DNA of 64,000 nucleotides from Hymenobacter aranciens (GTDB lineage: Bacteria; Bacteroidota; Bacteroidia; Cytophagales; Hymenobacteraceae): contig NZ_JAUQSY010000010.1 of NCBI RefSeq assembly GCF_030580865.1, positions 62,001-126,000 on the forward strand, given 5' to 3'. The notes below the pieces were generated by a model. The model saw only the letters and a program-made list of their open reading frames with translations. It did not search any database and was not told the origin of the DNA. This document shows positions 1-7,735 of the stretch, piece by piece (within the stretch, counting starts at the first letter, position 1; every line of letters starts with the position of its first letter). The position numbers and the translations under genes are program-made.

Positions 1-2
1 GC

Positions 3-338
3 ATTTTTCCGGGGCCGAATCCGGTTATTTATATTCCGGTGCTGCGCTCCGAGGCGCTCAATGCCCTGCACCGCCGGATTCACGAAGCTACCGCCCCGCT
101 CTGCCTGCGCACCGACAAATTCAGCGGCGCCGACTGCTGGCTGCCGCACATCTCGCTGGCCCTGCACGACACCACCCCTGACCTGCTGGGCGAAGTGCTC
201 CGCTACCTCAATGAACAGACGTTCAACCTGAAATTTCAGGTCGATAACCTCGCTATCCTGGAGCAGAAGGGGGATTTATTTCTGCGGCAGGAGGAATTCG
301 CGTTTGGCAGCTGGCTGGAGTCGGAGCTGGTGGAGTAG
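3..338 (+). CDS. 2'-5' RNA ligase-like (2H phosphoesterase) protein, 5' end outside window
   Basis: The frame is already open at the window edge, and 111 C-terminal residues are visible. The stretch WLPHISLAL carries an HxS motif like the second of the two HxT/S motifs of the 2H phosphoesterase superfamily (2'-5' RNA ligase, cyclic phosphodiesterase); the first motif would lie upstream. Such proteins act on 2'-5' linked or cyclic-phosphate RNA ends in the cytoplasm. The call rests on one motif and the general alternation of strands and helices, so the family is likely but the substrate is unknown. A family A inverted repeat begins just after the stop. Confidence 0.6.
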   Translation: MFPGPNPVIYIPVLRSEALNALHRRIHEATAPLCLRTDKFSGADCWLPHISLALHDTTPDLLGEVLRYLNEQTFNLKFQVDNLAILEQKGDLFLRQEEFAFGSWLESELVE

Positions 339-339
339 C

Positions 340-480
340 AGAACGTCATCCTGAGCCGAAGGCAAAAGGACCTCGCCCGCGCCATGTGGGGTAGTAATTT
401 CTTTTCGTTGTAACGATTAGATTTACCAATCCAACCGGCGCGGGCGAGGTCCTTTCGCCTTCGGCTCAGGATGACGTTCT
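340..480. repeat. Family A inverted repeat, copy 1
   Basis: Two arms of about 44 bp run from AGAACGTCATCCTGAGC to its complement GCTCAGGATGACGTTCT and share the inner core GGACCTCGCCCGCG. About 53 bp of unrelated AT-richer sequence separates them. It lies between the convergent ends of the 2H phosphoesterase and the DNA glycosylase, so it may also serve as a two-way terminator. Copies 2-4 lie near 18.2, 23.2 and 24.5 kb. Confidence 0.9.
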
Positions 481-497
481 TTTTGCCTCGCCGCTCC

Positions 498-1163
498 TTA
501 CTCCACCGTCGGCGGCACCTGCGTCCCATTGTCCAGCGACTGCCACAAGTACTTGCAAGCCAGCGACCGGTACGGCCGCCAGCCCTCCGCAATCTGCAGC
601 ATGCGCCTCTGCAGCGCCCGGCCGGTTTCCTCCAGGCCGTAGAGGCGGCGCATGGCGTTCTGCACGCCCAGGTCGCCTTCGGAGAACACGTCGGGCTGGT
701 CGAGGGCGAACATCTGCAGCATCTGGGCCGTCCAGCGGCCCACGCCTTTTATCTGGGTAAGGTGTTGGGTGAAAGTGTCTTCTTCCAGCTGGCTGAGGTG
801 CTCGTAGTCGAGCAGGCCGCGCTCGTTGTACTCGGCAATGGCTTTTAGATAACCAGCTTTCTGGCGCGACAGCCCGGCGCTACGTAGCGTGTCTTCGTCC
901 ATCGCCAGCACCTCGCGCGGTTCGGGGTAGCCCTCGGGCGGAAACAGCGCCTGAAATCTTTTCCAGATGGCTGCGGCCGCCTTAGTCGAAATCTGCTGGC
1001 TGACAATGGCCCGCAGTAGCGCCAGATACAAATCCTCGTGCGGCCGGGGCTGAATTTCGCGGCCATTGGCAATGATGGCCGCCAGGCGCGGGTCGGCGGC
1101 CGAGAGGTGCGCGGCGGCGGTTTTGACGTCGTAAGTGAAGGCGGGTAGGGGAGTGGTGAGCAT
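498..1163 (-). CDS. DNA-3-methyladenine glycosylase II family protein (HhH-GPD)
   Basis: This is a base-excision repair enzyme that removes alkylated purines from DNA. Of 221 residues, the C-terminal half contains the helix-hairpin-helix signature IKGVGRWTAQM followed by the Gly/Pro-rich loop and the presumed catalytic aspartate in SEGDLGVQNAM, as in AlkA-type glycosylases. It lacks the large N-terminal domain of E. coli AlkA and matches the short bacterial version. I chose the ATG preceding LTTPLPAF; the frame also runs 12 codons upstream to a TTG, which looks less natural. It sits downstream of threonine aldolase on the same strand, 58 bp apart. The family is certain; the exact lesion range is inferred. 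Confidence 0.88.
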   Translation of the reverse strand: MLTTPLPAFTYDVKTAAAHLSAADPRLAAIIANGREIQPRPHEDLYLALLRAIVSQQISTKAAAAIWKRFQALFPPEGYPEPREVLAMDEDTLRSAGLSRQKAGYLKAIAEYNERGLLDYEHLSQLEEDTFTQHLTQIKGVGRWTAQMLQMFALDQPDVFSEGDLGVQNAMRRLYGLEETGRALQRRMLQIAEGWRPYRSLACKYLWQSLDNGTQVPPTVE

Positions 1164-1221
1164 GGATTCGTAGGAGTAAAGGGAAAGTGTCAACCCCAAA
1201 AGCTCCCTTGAGGTTCGCCGC

Positions 1222-2271
1222 CTAATAGGGCGCCGCCGCCAGCGCCTGCTGTACCCGCTCCACGCCCGCGTCGTCCACGTCGAGGTGCGTCACAAAGCGA
1301 ATCCACTGCGGGCCGAAGCTGCTGGCCCGAATACCTTGCTGTTCGAGATACGCCAGGAAATCGGCGGCTGGCACGTAGTCGTGCAGGCGGAACATGATGA
1401 GGTTGGTTTCCGGGGCCAGCACTTCGGCCACGTAGGCTTGCTGCTGCAACATATCAGCTAGCTGAGCGGCGCGACGGTGGTCGTCAGCCAGGCGCTCAAT
1501 GTTGTTTTCCAAGGCATAAATTCCCGCCGCCGCCAGATATCCAGCCTGCCGCATCCCGCCGCCCATGACCTTCCGAATCCGGCGGCATTTCCTAATAAAC
1601 GCCGCCGAGCCCAGCAACACCGAGCCCACCGGCGCGCCCAGGCCTTTCGAAAAACAAACGGAAATAGAGTCGAATAGCTGCCCGTAGTCTTCACTGCGCT
1701 GCCCGGTAACCACCAGCGCATTAAAAATGCGCGCCCCATCCAGGTGCAGCGCCAGTCCCTCGCGCTTGGTCAGCGTGGCAATCTGTTGCAAGTCGTCCCA
1801 GGCGTAGCAGCTGCCGCCGCCGCGGTTGTGGGTATTTTCGAGGCACACCAGCCGCGTGGTGGGGTAGTGCACGTTTTCGGGCCGGATGGCGGCTTCGATT
1901 TGAGCGGCGGTGAGGCGGCCGCGCTGGCCGGGCAGCAGCGCCACGCTGGCTCCCGAATGAAAGGCAATACCGCCCACTTCCCAGAGGTAGACGTGGGCCG
2001 TTTGCTCGCAGATAACTTCGCTCAGCGGCTCGGTGTGGGCCTTGATGGCAATCTGGTTGGTCATGGTGCCGGAGGGGCAGAACAGCCCGGCTGCCAGGCC
2101 GAACCGGGCGGCGGCGGCTTCTTCCAACGCCCGCATGGTGGGGTCTTCCTCGTACACATCGTCGCCGACGGGTGCGGCCTGCATGGCGGCCAGCATGGCC
2201 GGCGTGGGGCGCGTCACGGTATCAGAGCGCAGGTCGATAATGGGCGGGTTGGCAGCGGCGGTGGTCGTCAT
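1222..2271 (-). CDS. ltaE: Low-specificity L-threonine aldolase
   Basis: A PLP-dependent fold-type I enzyme that cleaves L-threonine or allo-threonine to glycine and acetaldehyde. The 349 residues open with the family hallmark DLRSDTVTRPTPAM, then GDDVYEEDP. LHLDGARIFNA supplies the cofactor-contacting aspartate, and CFSKGLGAPVGS supplies the lysine that forms the Schiff base. Length is normal for the family. A TACTTTTG box ends 8 nt before the ATG, so the transcript should have almost no leader. The DNA glycosylase gene follows in the same direction and may be co-transcribed. Confidence 0.95.
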   Translation of the reverse strand: MTTTAAANPPIIDLRSDTVTRPTPAMLAAMQAAPVGDDVYEEDPTMRALEEAAAARFGLAAGLFCPSGTMTNQIAIKAHTEPLSEVICEQTAHVYLWEVGGIAFHSGASVALLPGQRGRLTAAQIEAAIRPENVHYPTTRLVCLENTHNRGGGSCYAWDDLQQIATLTKREGLALHLDGARIFNALVVTGQRSEDYGQLFDSISVCFSKGLGAPVGSVLLGSAAFIRKCRRIRKVMGGGMRQAGYLAAAGIYALENNIERLADDHRRAAQLADMLQQQAYVAEVLAPETNLIMFRLHDYVPAADFLAYLEQQGIRASSFGPQWIRFVTHLDVDDAGVERVQQALAAAPY

Positions 2272-2279
2272 AAGTCGGA

Positions 2280-2287
2280 CAAAAGTA
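2280..2287 (-). promoter_or_regulatory. -7 box TACTTTTG of ltaE
   Basis: It matches the Bacteroidota -7 consensus TAnnTTTG exactly and ends 8 nt before the ltaE ATG. No clear -33 TTG is seen at the usual distance. Confidence 0.6.
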
Positions 2288-2349
2288 GCCGTTGCCGAAC
2301 CGGTTGGCAGCGTTCAGCCGCTTCAGAAGCAACAAAATGCCTAATCGAC

Positions 2350-2380
2350 TTGCACTTCCCGGCCAAAAGCCGTACTTTTG
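2350..2380 (+). promoter_or_regulatory. Promoter of the small basic protein pair
   Basis: TTG, a 20-nt spacer and TACTTTTG follow the Bacteroidota -33/-7 pattern. The -7 box lies 42 nt before the first ATG. No other promoter box is seen in the 12-bp gap between the two genes, so it probably drives both. Confidence 0.65.
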
Positions 2381-2422
2381 CCCTCCCTTTCGTAAGACTC
2401 TGGATTTTTAAACTTACCGGCC

Positions 2423-2581
2423 ATGTCCGTTACCCGCCTGAAGCGCAAGCACCGCAAGAACATCGCGCGTGCCAACAACAAGCAGAATATCATCAAGAAC
2501 CTGCTCCGTACTCCTGTCCTCAAAAACGTTGACCTGGAAGAGCTGAAGTCGCGTTTCACCACCTCGGCCGCCAACGCCTAA
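2423..2581 (+). CDS. Small basic protein (52 aa), first of a tandem pair
   Basis: I do not recognise a named family. The protein starts MSVTRLKRKHRK, is very rich in Lys/Arg/Asn and has no membrane segment, so nucleic-acid binding is plausible but unproven. Residues 1-45 match the N-terminus of the next gene at 44 of 45 positions (only L38/I differs), while the DNA differs at many third positions. Selection is therefore on the protein, and this is a real gene despite its size. It ends soon after the shared block with TTSAANA. The next gene begins 12 bp downstream. Confidence 0.75.
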   Translation: MSVTRLKRKHRKNIARANNKQNIIKNLLRTPVLKNVDLEELKSRFTTSAANA

Positions 2582-2593
2582 CCTCTTTTCGCC

Positions 2594-3094
2594 ATGTCCG
2601 TTACCCGCCTGAAGCGCAAGCACCGCAAAAACATTGCCCGTGCCAATAACAAGCAGAACATCATCAAGAACCTGCTTCGCACGCCCGTCCTCAAAAACGT
2701 GGATATCGAGGAGCTGAAGTCGCGCTTCGGCACCACGGCTACGGCTAAGAAAGACGAAACCAGCATCCTGAACTCGGTGAAGAACGCCGCCAGCGCGGCC
2801 GTCGATAAAGTGAAAGAAGTGGCCGCCGACGTCGCCGACGCTGTTTCGCATTCCAGCGTGGTTGAAAAAGCCAAAGAAGCTGTGAGCGATGCCGTAGAAG
2901 CCGTGTCGCACTCCGAAGTAGTGGAGAAAGCTTCGCACGCCATCAGCGACGCCGTTGATAAAGTGAAAGAAGTGGTGTCCGGCGACAAAACTGCCGCCAA
3001 CGCCAAAGCTTTCGACGATGCCGAAGCCGTAACCAAGCCCGTCAACGAAGACGGTCAGGAAGGCGAGCACCCCAAGCCCGAAATTGCGCTGTAA
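2594..3094 (+). CDS. Basic-domain protein with LEA/apolipoprotein-like Ala/Lys/Glu tail
   Basis: The 166 residues have two parts. Residues 1-45 duplicate the preceding small basic protein. Residues 50-166 form a low-complexity amphipathic region rich in Ala, Val, Lys, Glu and Asp with internal repeats: AVDKVKEV occurs twice and VSHS-VVEKA twice. The tail should be helical, like LEA or apolipoprotein-type segments, and ends in an acidic, Pro-containing tip. I know no function. A basic, possibly nucleic-acid-binding head with a long charged helix would suit a nucleoid- or ribosome-associated stress factor, which is speculation. A hairpin with a T-run follows the stop. Confidence 0.8.
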   Translation: MSVTRLKRKHRKNIARANNKQNIIKNLLRTPVLKNVDIEELKSRFGTTATAKKDETSILNSVKNAASAAVDKVKEVAADVADAVSHSSVVEKAKEAVSDAVEAVSHSEVVEKASHAISDAVDKVKEVVSGDKTAANAKAFDDAEAVTKPVNEDGQEGEHPKPEIAL

Positions 3095-3117
3095 GCTTTT
3101 TGAGCTATAAGCTCAAA

Positions 3118-3149
3118 GAAAGCGCCTGTCGAAAGATGGGCGCTTTTTT
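3118..3149 (+). terminator. Rho-independent terminator after the basic protein pair
   Basis: The stem AAGCGCC...GGGCGCTT is followed by TTTTTT. A smaller palindrome, TTGAGCTATAAGCTCAA, lies just upstream at 3100-3116. Confidence 0.8.
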
Positions 3150-3155
3150 CGTTAT

Positions 3156-3256
3156 CTGTCATGCTAAACGCAGTGAAGCATCTTATCACGGCTGAACGAG
3201 ACACTGACTCAATCGTTCCAGCGCGATAAGATGCTTCACTGCGTTCAGCATGACAG
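3156..3256. repeat. Family B inverted repeat (full copy)
   Basis: The arms CTGTCATGCT-AACGCAGTGAAGCATCTTATC and their near-perfect complement (about 32 bp each) flank a 37-bp centre. It lies between convergent genes. A mini version made only of the outer arms occurs at 35670-35706. Confidence 0.88.
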
Positions 3257-3282
3257 TTCCGTATTTAACACAACAATAAGGA

Positions 3283-3786
3283 CTACCGCCCCCGCTTTCC
3301 CAACTCCACGGCCTGCAAATCCACCACCTTTCCGCGCTCGATGCCAAAGCGCAACAGCGTGCGCATCTGGTGAAACCCGTGCTGCCCGGCTGCCCCGGGG
3401 TTGAGGTGTAGCAGCCCTAGTTTCGGGTCGGGCATGACGCGCAGGATGTGCGAATGGCCCGTAATGAACAGCCCCGGCCGCGCCGCCGCCAGCAGCGGCC
3501 GGGCGGCCGGGGCGTAGTGCCCCGGGTAGCCGCCGATGTGCGTCATAAGCACCCGCAAGCCTTCAATTTCAAAGTCCTGCACCAGCGGTTGGGTCTGGCG
3601 GACGTCCGCGCCGTCGATATTGCCGTACACGCCCCGGAAACGCGGGGCGAGGTCTTCCAGGGCCTCGACGACTGCTGCATCGCCGAAATCGCCGGCGTGC
3701 CATATTTCGTCGCAGTCGCGCAAGTGGTGCGTAATGCGGTCGTCGAGGTAGCCGTGGGTATCAGAAAGCAGGCCAATGCGCGTCAT
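3283..3786 (-). CDS. YfcE/MJ0936-type metallophosphoesterase
   Basis: A small calcineurin-like phosphodiesterase (167 aa). It starts MTRIGLLSDTHGYLDD, which gives the DxH metal motif. It continues with WHAGDFGD (GDxxD), VYGNIDG (GNxD), LMTHIGGYPG (H) and ITGHSHILR (GHSH), the full metal-binding set of the family. The frame stays open for 130 codons upstream into the promoter and body of the divergent NUDIX gene, but the conserved N-terminus fixes this ATG. CATCTTTG ends 4 nt before it, a one-mismatch -7 box that predicts a leaderless message. The substrate is unknown. Confidence 0.92.
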   Translation of the reverse strand: MTRIGLLSDTHGYLDDRITHHLRDCDEIWHAGDFGDAAVVEALEDLAPRFRGVYGNIDGADVRQTQPLVQDFEIEGLRVLMTHIGGYPGHYAPAARPLLAAARPGLFITGHSHILRVMPDPKLGLLHLNPGAAGQHGFHQMRTLLRFGIERGKVVDLQAVELGKRGR

Positions 3787-3930
3787 GCTGCAAAGATGCA
3801 GCCCCGGCGTCCTAAACCGGCCCGGCCGCGTATCTTGCACGCCGTTGTTGGTGCCAGCCGGCGGCGGGTGCCATGCTGGCCTCGTAAGCAGCGTTCGGGC
3901 CAATATCATTCTTTCATTTCGATTTCTCCG

Positions 3931-4629
3931 ATGAATATTTTCATCAACGACATTCCGCTGGTTATCAAAAAGGCCAGCGAAAAAATTTACAAGCATAAGT
4001 TCGACCTCGTCCTCAATCCCGAAGACGAGTTCACGTCGAAAGACCTGATTGGCGACGTGCTGGTGCGCGACGCCACCACGCAGTTCATCGACCGCCTGCT
4101 GCGCCTCATGGAAGTGAAAAAGCTCAAAAAGCTGAAGTCGCTGACTATGACGGTGAAAAAGAAAAAATATATCACCCTGCACTTCAAGGACCAGTTCAAA
4201 ATAGCCAAGGCCGCTGGCGGCCTGGTAGTGAAAGGCGACCAGGTGCTGATGATTTACCGCTTGGGCAAGTGGGACTTACCCAAAGGCAAGCTCACCCGCG
4301 ACGAAGACACGGCGGCTGGCGCCATTCGCGAAGTGGAGGAGGAAACCAACATCAAGCTGGAACTGGGCGAGCAGTTGCCCAGCACCTGGCACAGCTACGC
4401 CTACAAAGGCAACAAAATGCTGAAAAAAACCAGCTGGTACGTCATGAAGTGCCTCGACGACACGCTGATGAAGCCCCAGGCCGAGGAGTATATCGAAGAA
4501 GTGCGCTGGATGAGCCCCAAGGAAGCCCTGGCCAAGCTGGAGGATTCTTACGCTTCCATTGCCCTGGTGATGCGCCATTACCTCAGCACAATAGGCAACA
4601 AAAAGGAGGCTTCGCCCACCGAGAAATAA
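3931..4629 (+). CDS. NUDIX hydrolase with N-terminal extension
   Basis: Of 232 residues, about 90 form an N-terminal part (MNIFINDIPLVIKKAS...) with a Lys-rich stretch. A NUDIX fold follows, with GKLTRDE...REVEEETNI as the NUDIX box (the usual late Gly is Asn). It hydrolyses some nucleoside diphosphate derivative; the substrate cannot be read from sequence. LGKWDLPKGK before the box is typical of the family. The stop and the next start overlap as TAATG, so the lipoprotein downstream is translationally coupled. Confidence 0.9.
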   Translation: MNIFINDIPLVIKKASEKIYKHKFDLVLNPEDEFTSKDLIGDVLVRDATTQFIDRLLRLMEVKKLKKLKSLTMTVKKKKYITLHFKDQFKIAKAAGGLVVKGDQVLMIYRLGKWDLPKGKLTRDEDTAAGAIREVEEETNIKLELGEQLPSTWHSYAYKGNKMLKKTSWYVMKCLDDTLMKPQAEEYIEEVRWMSPKEALAKLEDSYASIALVMRHYLSTIGNKKEASPTEK

Positions 4630-5126
4630 TGCAGTTTCGTATGCTCCGCTGGCTTGGGCTGAGCGTGGTCGCTGGCCTGGGGCTGGCGGCCTGCTCCGGT
4701 GTGCACGACCCGCACAAGCCAGTGCCAGCCACGGCAGCGAAGTCCGCGCCAGTGCCCGTGGAGTATGACGTACCCAGTCTATTAGGTCTGAACGCGGCTG
4801 AGCTAATAGTGCGTCTCGGCCCGCCCGTACCCGCGCCGGCCGACTACCACGACCCCGTGACGCTGCCCCTCGAGCAGCGCGGCTCGCCGAATGATTCGAC
4901 GGCACTTTTTCAAGCCGGTAAGCTGCCCATTGTGGCAACCTTCGATGCAAAAAGCCACCAGGTTATCGACTTGGTGGTAGTGGGTCCGGACGAAGAACGA
5001 CTGATGCAACAGGCCAACCTCGACCTGAATGCCAGGGATTATCTGCTGCTGGCCGTATTCAAAGCCCGGCCCGTTGGTAAGTTCTTAGGCTTTCGCGTGG
5101 TGGCCCGCAATTTGCCGCAGCCCTAG
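4629..5126 (+). CDS. Putative lipoprotein
   Basis: The 165-residue protein has a lipoprotein signal peptide: hydrophobic LGLSVVAGLGL, then the lipobox LAAC at about residue 22. The mature part is Pro/Ala-rich at first. A compact domain follows with VPSLLGLNAAELIVRLGPP, which resembles short outer-membrane assembly lipoproteins in style, but I cannot assign a family. Its start overlaps the NUDIX stop; an internal ATG four codons later is also possible. Its last 4 nt overlap the end of convergent coaD. Confidence 0.75.
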   Translation: MQFRMLRWLGLSVVAGLGLAACSGVHDPHKPVPATAAKSAPVPVEYDVPSLLGLNAAELIVRLGPPVPAPADYHDPVTLPLEQRGSPNDSTALFQAGKLPIVATFDAKSHQVIDLVVVGPDEERLMQQANLDLNARDYLLLAVFKARPVGKFLGFRVVARNLPQP

Positions 5127-5590
5127 CTGCCCGCCGCCGGCAGCGGGAAGGGCACGAAATCCGTCACGTCGCCGCCGAAACGGTGAATCTCGCGGATGAT
5201 GGTGCTGCTGATGGCTGCCAGTACGGGCGAGGTAATCAGGAATACGGTTTCCAGGTTCGGGTTGACATGCCGGTTGGCTTGGGCAATTGTGTTTTCGTAT
5301 TCGAAATCAGTGGTATTGCGCAGGCCACGCAGCAGGTAATTAGCTCCGACTTCGCGGGCGTATTCGGCCGTCAGGCCTTTGAATGAACATATTTCCACCC
5401 GGGGCTCGTCGTGGAAAACGCCGCTTATCATCTCCACCATCTGCTCCACGGGCAGGTAGCGCTGCTTGCTGCTGTTGTTGCCAATGGCCACAATTACCTT
5501 ATCGAACAGCGTCGTACCGCGCCGCACTACATCAAGGTGGCCGTTGGTGAAGGGGTCGAAGGAGCCGGGAAAAAGGGCAATGCGGGACAT
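5123..5590 (-). CDS. coaD: Phosphopantetheine adenylyltransferase
   Basis: Fourth step of coenzyme A synthesis: transfers AMP from ATP to 4'-phosphopantetheine to give dephospho-CoA. The 155-residue protein has the nucleotidyltransferase signature GSFDPFTNGHLDVVRRG near the N-terminus and ISSTIIREI near the C-terminus, with normal length. It lies downstream of a DUF3822 gene, a pairing common in Bacteroidota. There rsmD is often also present, but I do not see it here. A heptamer inverted element fills the gap between the two genes. Confidence 0.96.
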   Translation of the reverse strand: MSRIALFPGSFDPFTNGHLDVVRRGTTLFDKVIVAIGNNSSKQRYLPVEQMVEMISGVFHDEPRVEICSFKGLTAEYAREVGANYLLRGLRNTTDFEYENTIAQANRHVNPNLETVFLITSPVLAAISSTIIREIHRFGGDVTDFVPFPLPAAGS

Positions 5591-5594
5591 GGTT

Positions 5595-5686
5595 TTTGAG
5601 TTATGAGTTGCGAGTTAGTAATTATGAGTTATGAGCAAGATGTTTGATTTACAGTTCTTAACTCATGAATTTTAACTCATAACTCA
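5595..5686. repeat. Heptamer inverted element H1
   Basis: The left arm reads in 7-bp steps (GAGTTAT, GAGTTGC, GAGTTAG, TAATTAT, GAGTTAT). The right arm is the complement (TTAACTCATGA..TTAACTCATAACTC). About 25 bp separates them. Its outer edge contains the TGA stop of the DUF3822 gene. Confidence 0.85.
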
Positions 5687-6553
5687 AACAAAGTGTAAGC
5701 TCAGCAAATCGAAATAACGGTGCTCAAACACATCATCGAGCCGGTAGCTATACTGCACGGCGGGCGGGCGGGGACCAAGGCGCACCTGGCGCAGATAGGT
5801 GCGGAGCAGCGAGAAAATAGCCGAGTCGTGCAGCAGCTCGCCCCACACCGCTACCTCATCCTGGTCGGGGTTGAGGCCTAACTCCTGCATTACCAAAATA
5901 GTGTAGTACAGTACATCTTCGGCAGTAGTGAAAGCAAAGACATTACAGTATTCCAGGTACTGGCCCAGCACGATAAGCGTCAGCTCACCGTGCCCCAGGT
6001 TGAGGTAGAGGCGGCGCGGCGAGCCCGCCGGGCGCTGGTGCGCCACGCCGGCCAGCAGGGCGCTGGTATGGTGCAGTACCCGGCCGCTGTTGCCATAAGT
6101 GTCGCTTAGCCAATCAGTGAGGCTGGTGTCGGCCGCGTAGATATTGACCAGCTCCAGGTTGGGATGCACGAAGTGGCGGGCCGTTTCGGTGGCGGGTAGC
6201 ACGTGGTGCAGGCGTAGCGCGGCCTCTTCGTCGCCAGGGCGAAAGAGTGGCGCGGGCAGCAGCGTGAAGGCCCGCCCGGTGACGGCCAGCCGCACTTCGT
6301 TCCAGCCGCGGCGGCCCAGAAAATCGTGCTGCTCGGCCATCGCGGGCAGGGCGGCGGTAGGTAGCTCGTATTCTTCCAGTGCCACAAACTTACGCCGCTC
6401 GCTGTCGACCACGGCAAGGCGAAGCCGATTGCTTCCCGTGGTGAGGTACAGGTTGTAAGCGTCCAGATTGCCGGTGTCGAAAGCATCATCGCGGATGCGC
6501 AGCAGGGGCGAAGCAGGAATCAAAACGGACGAAGCAGCGGCAGGAGCAGGCAC
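5684..6553 (-). CDS. DUF3822 family protein
   Basis: A Bacteroidota-restricted family of unknown function, related in fold to actin-like ATPases according to family knowledge. The 289 residues include LYLTTGSNRLRLAVVDSERRK, the conserved middle LELVNIYAADT and NLGHGELTLIVLGQ, and the end DVFEHRYFDLLSLHFV. The start is a GTG; the first 15 residues are a weak Ala/Pro stretch, so the true start may be slightly downstream. It precedes coaD on the same strand. Confidence 0.85.
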   Translation of the reverse strand: MPAPAAASSVLIPASPLLRIRDDAFDTGNLDAYNLYLTTGSNRLRLAVVDSERRKFVALEEYELPTAALPAMAEQHDFLGRRGWNEVRLAVTGRAFTLLPAPLFRPGDEEAALRLHHVLPATETARHFVHPNLELVNIYAADTSLTDWLSDTYGNSGRVLHHTSALLAGVAHQRPAGSPRRLYLNLGHGELTLIVLGQYLEYCNVFAFTTAEDVLYYTILVMQELGLNPDQDEVAVWGELLHDSAIFSLLRTYLRQVRLGPRPPAVQYSYRLDDVFEHRYFDLLSLHFV

Positions 6554-6629
6554 GGAAATTCAGGCCAGGTCAGCGGCCGGGCTTAAAGATACGGGCGCGG
6601 AATTTTATGCGCCCGGCACCTCCCGTTTA

Positions 6630-7130
6630 TTAGCGCAATCGAACCTGCGGCACAAAAACGTCGTCGGGGCTCAGAATGAGGCCCAGTACCGGGTGCACCT
6701 GCGGCGGGGGCAGGTGTAGCAGCTGCCGGGGCGTCAGCCAGGCCAGCTCGGTAATAAGCTGCTGGTCGGCCGCGTGCTCGGGGTCGAGGCCGAGGCGGGG
6801 CTGCGCGGTTTCATCCTCCGCCGTCACTTCAAAAAACAGCTCCAGCGCCTGCAGCCGGTTGGCGCTGAACTCGTGCAGATGCAGGAAACGCCCCACCCGC
6901 ACCGTCAGGCCGGTTTCTTCCCGAAACTCGCGCACCAGCGCCTCGCGCAGCGTTTCGCCAAATTGCCAGCCGCCGCCTGGGGGCGACCAGAACGGCGCCC
7001 CACCCGCCAGCAAACCCCGGTGAGCCGCCAGCAGCAGCGCCCCGTCGCGGAGTAGCAGGCCGCCGACGCGCACCCGCACCCGGTCGTGGTAGGCGGCGAG
7101 CAGGAAATCGGGGGCGGGGGAATCGGTCAT
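6630..7130 (-). CDS. NUDIX hydrolase
   Basis: A 166-residue single-domain NUDIX protein. The box GGGWQFGETLREALVREF continues to REETGL, matching Gx5Ex7REUxEExGU. The N-terminal VRVRVGGLLLRDGALLLAAH is typical of the family. The C-terminus ends in short Pro-rich segments. The substrate cannot be read from the sequence. It is divergent from the thioesterase gene. Confidence 0.93.
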   Translation of the reverse strand: MTDSPAPDFLLAAYHDRVRVRVGGLLLRDGALLLAAHRGLLAGGAPFWSPPGGGWQFGETLREALVREFREETGLTVRVGRFLHLHEFSANRLQALELFFEVTAEDETAQPRLGLDPEHAADQQLITELAWLTPRQLLHLPPPQVHPVLGLILSPDDVFVPQVRLR

Positions 7131-7269
7131 AGTAAGTTGAAGCGTTTGGTGGGGCTATACGCGGGCCGCTGGGCGCAGGAATTGGTTTTTGCGAGGAAAT
7201 AACAGTATGCTGGCGCTGCTCTGCTGACAACGGCCACCGCTTCCTGCTTATTGCCAGAAGTGCGTGGGG

Positions 7270-7277
7270 TATCTTTG
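7270..7277 (+). promoter_or_regulatory. -7 box TATCTTTG upstream of the thioesterase
   Basis: Exact TAnnTTTG, ending 26 nt before the GTG start. TTG occurs 16 nt upstream, shorter than the usual spacer. Confidence 0.5.
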
Positions 7278-7303
7278 GCATTCTGTACCCGCGCATTCAA
7301 TTC

Positions 7304-7726
7304 GTGTCCGATTCTACTCCTACCGACCTCGAAATCCGCATCCGGCGCAAGCTGGAGCGCCAACACTTCATGCACCTCATCGGGGCCGACCTGACGAGTA
7401 TTGCGCCCGGCCGCATCACCGTGGGGCTGCCGCTGGGCCAGCAGCACCAGCAGCAGCGCGGCTTTGCCCACGGCGGGCTGGTGGCCACGCTGGCCGATTT
7501 GGCGGCGGGCTTCGCGGCCGTCACCCTGGTGCCGGATAACTATGGCGTGGTGACGGCCGAATTGAAAGTCAGTTACCTGCATCCGGGCGTGGGCCAGCAG
7601 CTCAGGGCCATCGGCTGGGTGCTGAAGGCCGGGCGCCGCCTGCACTTCTGCGAAGCTGAAGTGTGGTGCGATGAGCTGCTCATTGCCAAGGCCTCGGCCA
7701 CGATGGCTGTGGTAGAACCGAGTTAA
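7304..7726 (+). CDS. PaaI-type hotdog thioesterase
   Basis: A 140-residue hotdog-fold protein that likely hydrolyses an aryl- or acyl-CoA thioester. GFAHGGLVATLADLAAG holds the HGG motif and the following helix with the catalytic acid, as in PaaI/YbgC relatives. VTAELKVSYLHPG is the matching strand. It starts with GTG; no ATG is available before the conserved region. The RecD-like helicase follows 9 bp later and is probably in the same transcript. Confidence 0.88.
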   Translation: MSDSTPTDLEIRIRRKLERQHFMHLIGADLTSIAPGRITVGLPLGQQHQQQRGFAHGGLVATLADLAAGFAAVTLVPDNYGVVTAELKVSYLHPGVGQQLRAIGWVLKAGRRLHFCEAEVWCDELLIAKASATMAVVEPS

Positions 7727-7735
7727 ATCTGACTG

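Noticed and set aside
3787..4182. N-terminal extension of the metallophosphoesterase across the NUDIX promoter
   Set aside because: The conserved DTHG-containing start and the near -7 box fix the start at 3786; the extension is antisense to the NUDIX gene.
4269..4628. Long N-terminal extension of the lipoprotein inside the NUDIX gene
   Set aside because: The lipoprotein signal peptide starts at the TAATG overlap; the extension is an out-of-frame reading of the NUDIX box region.
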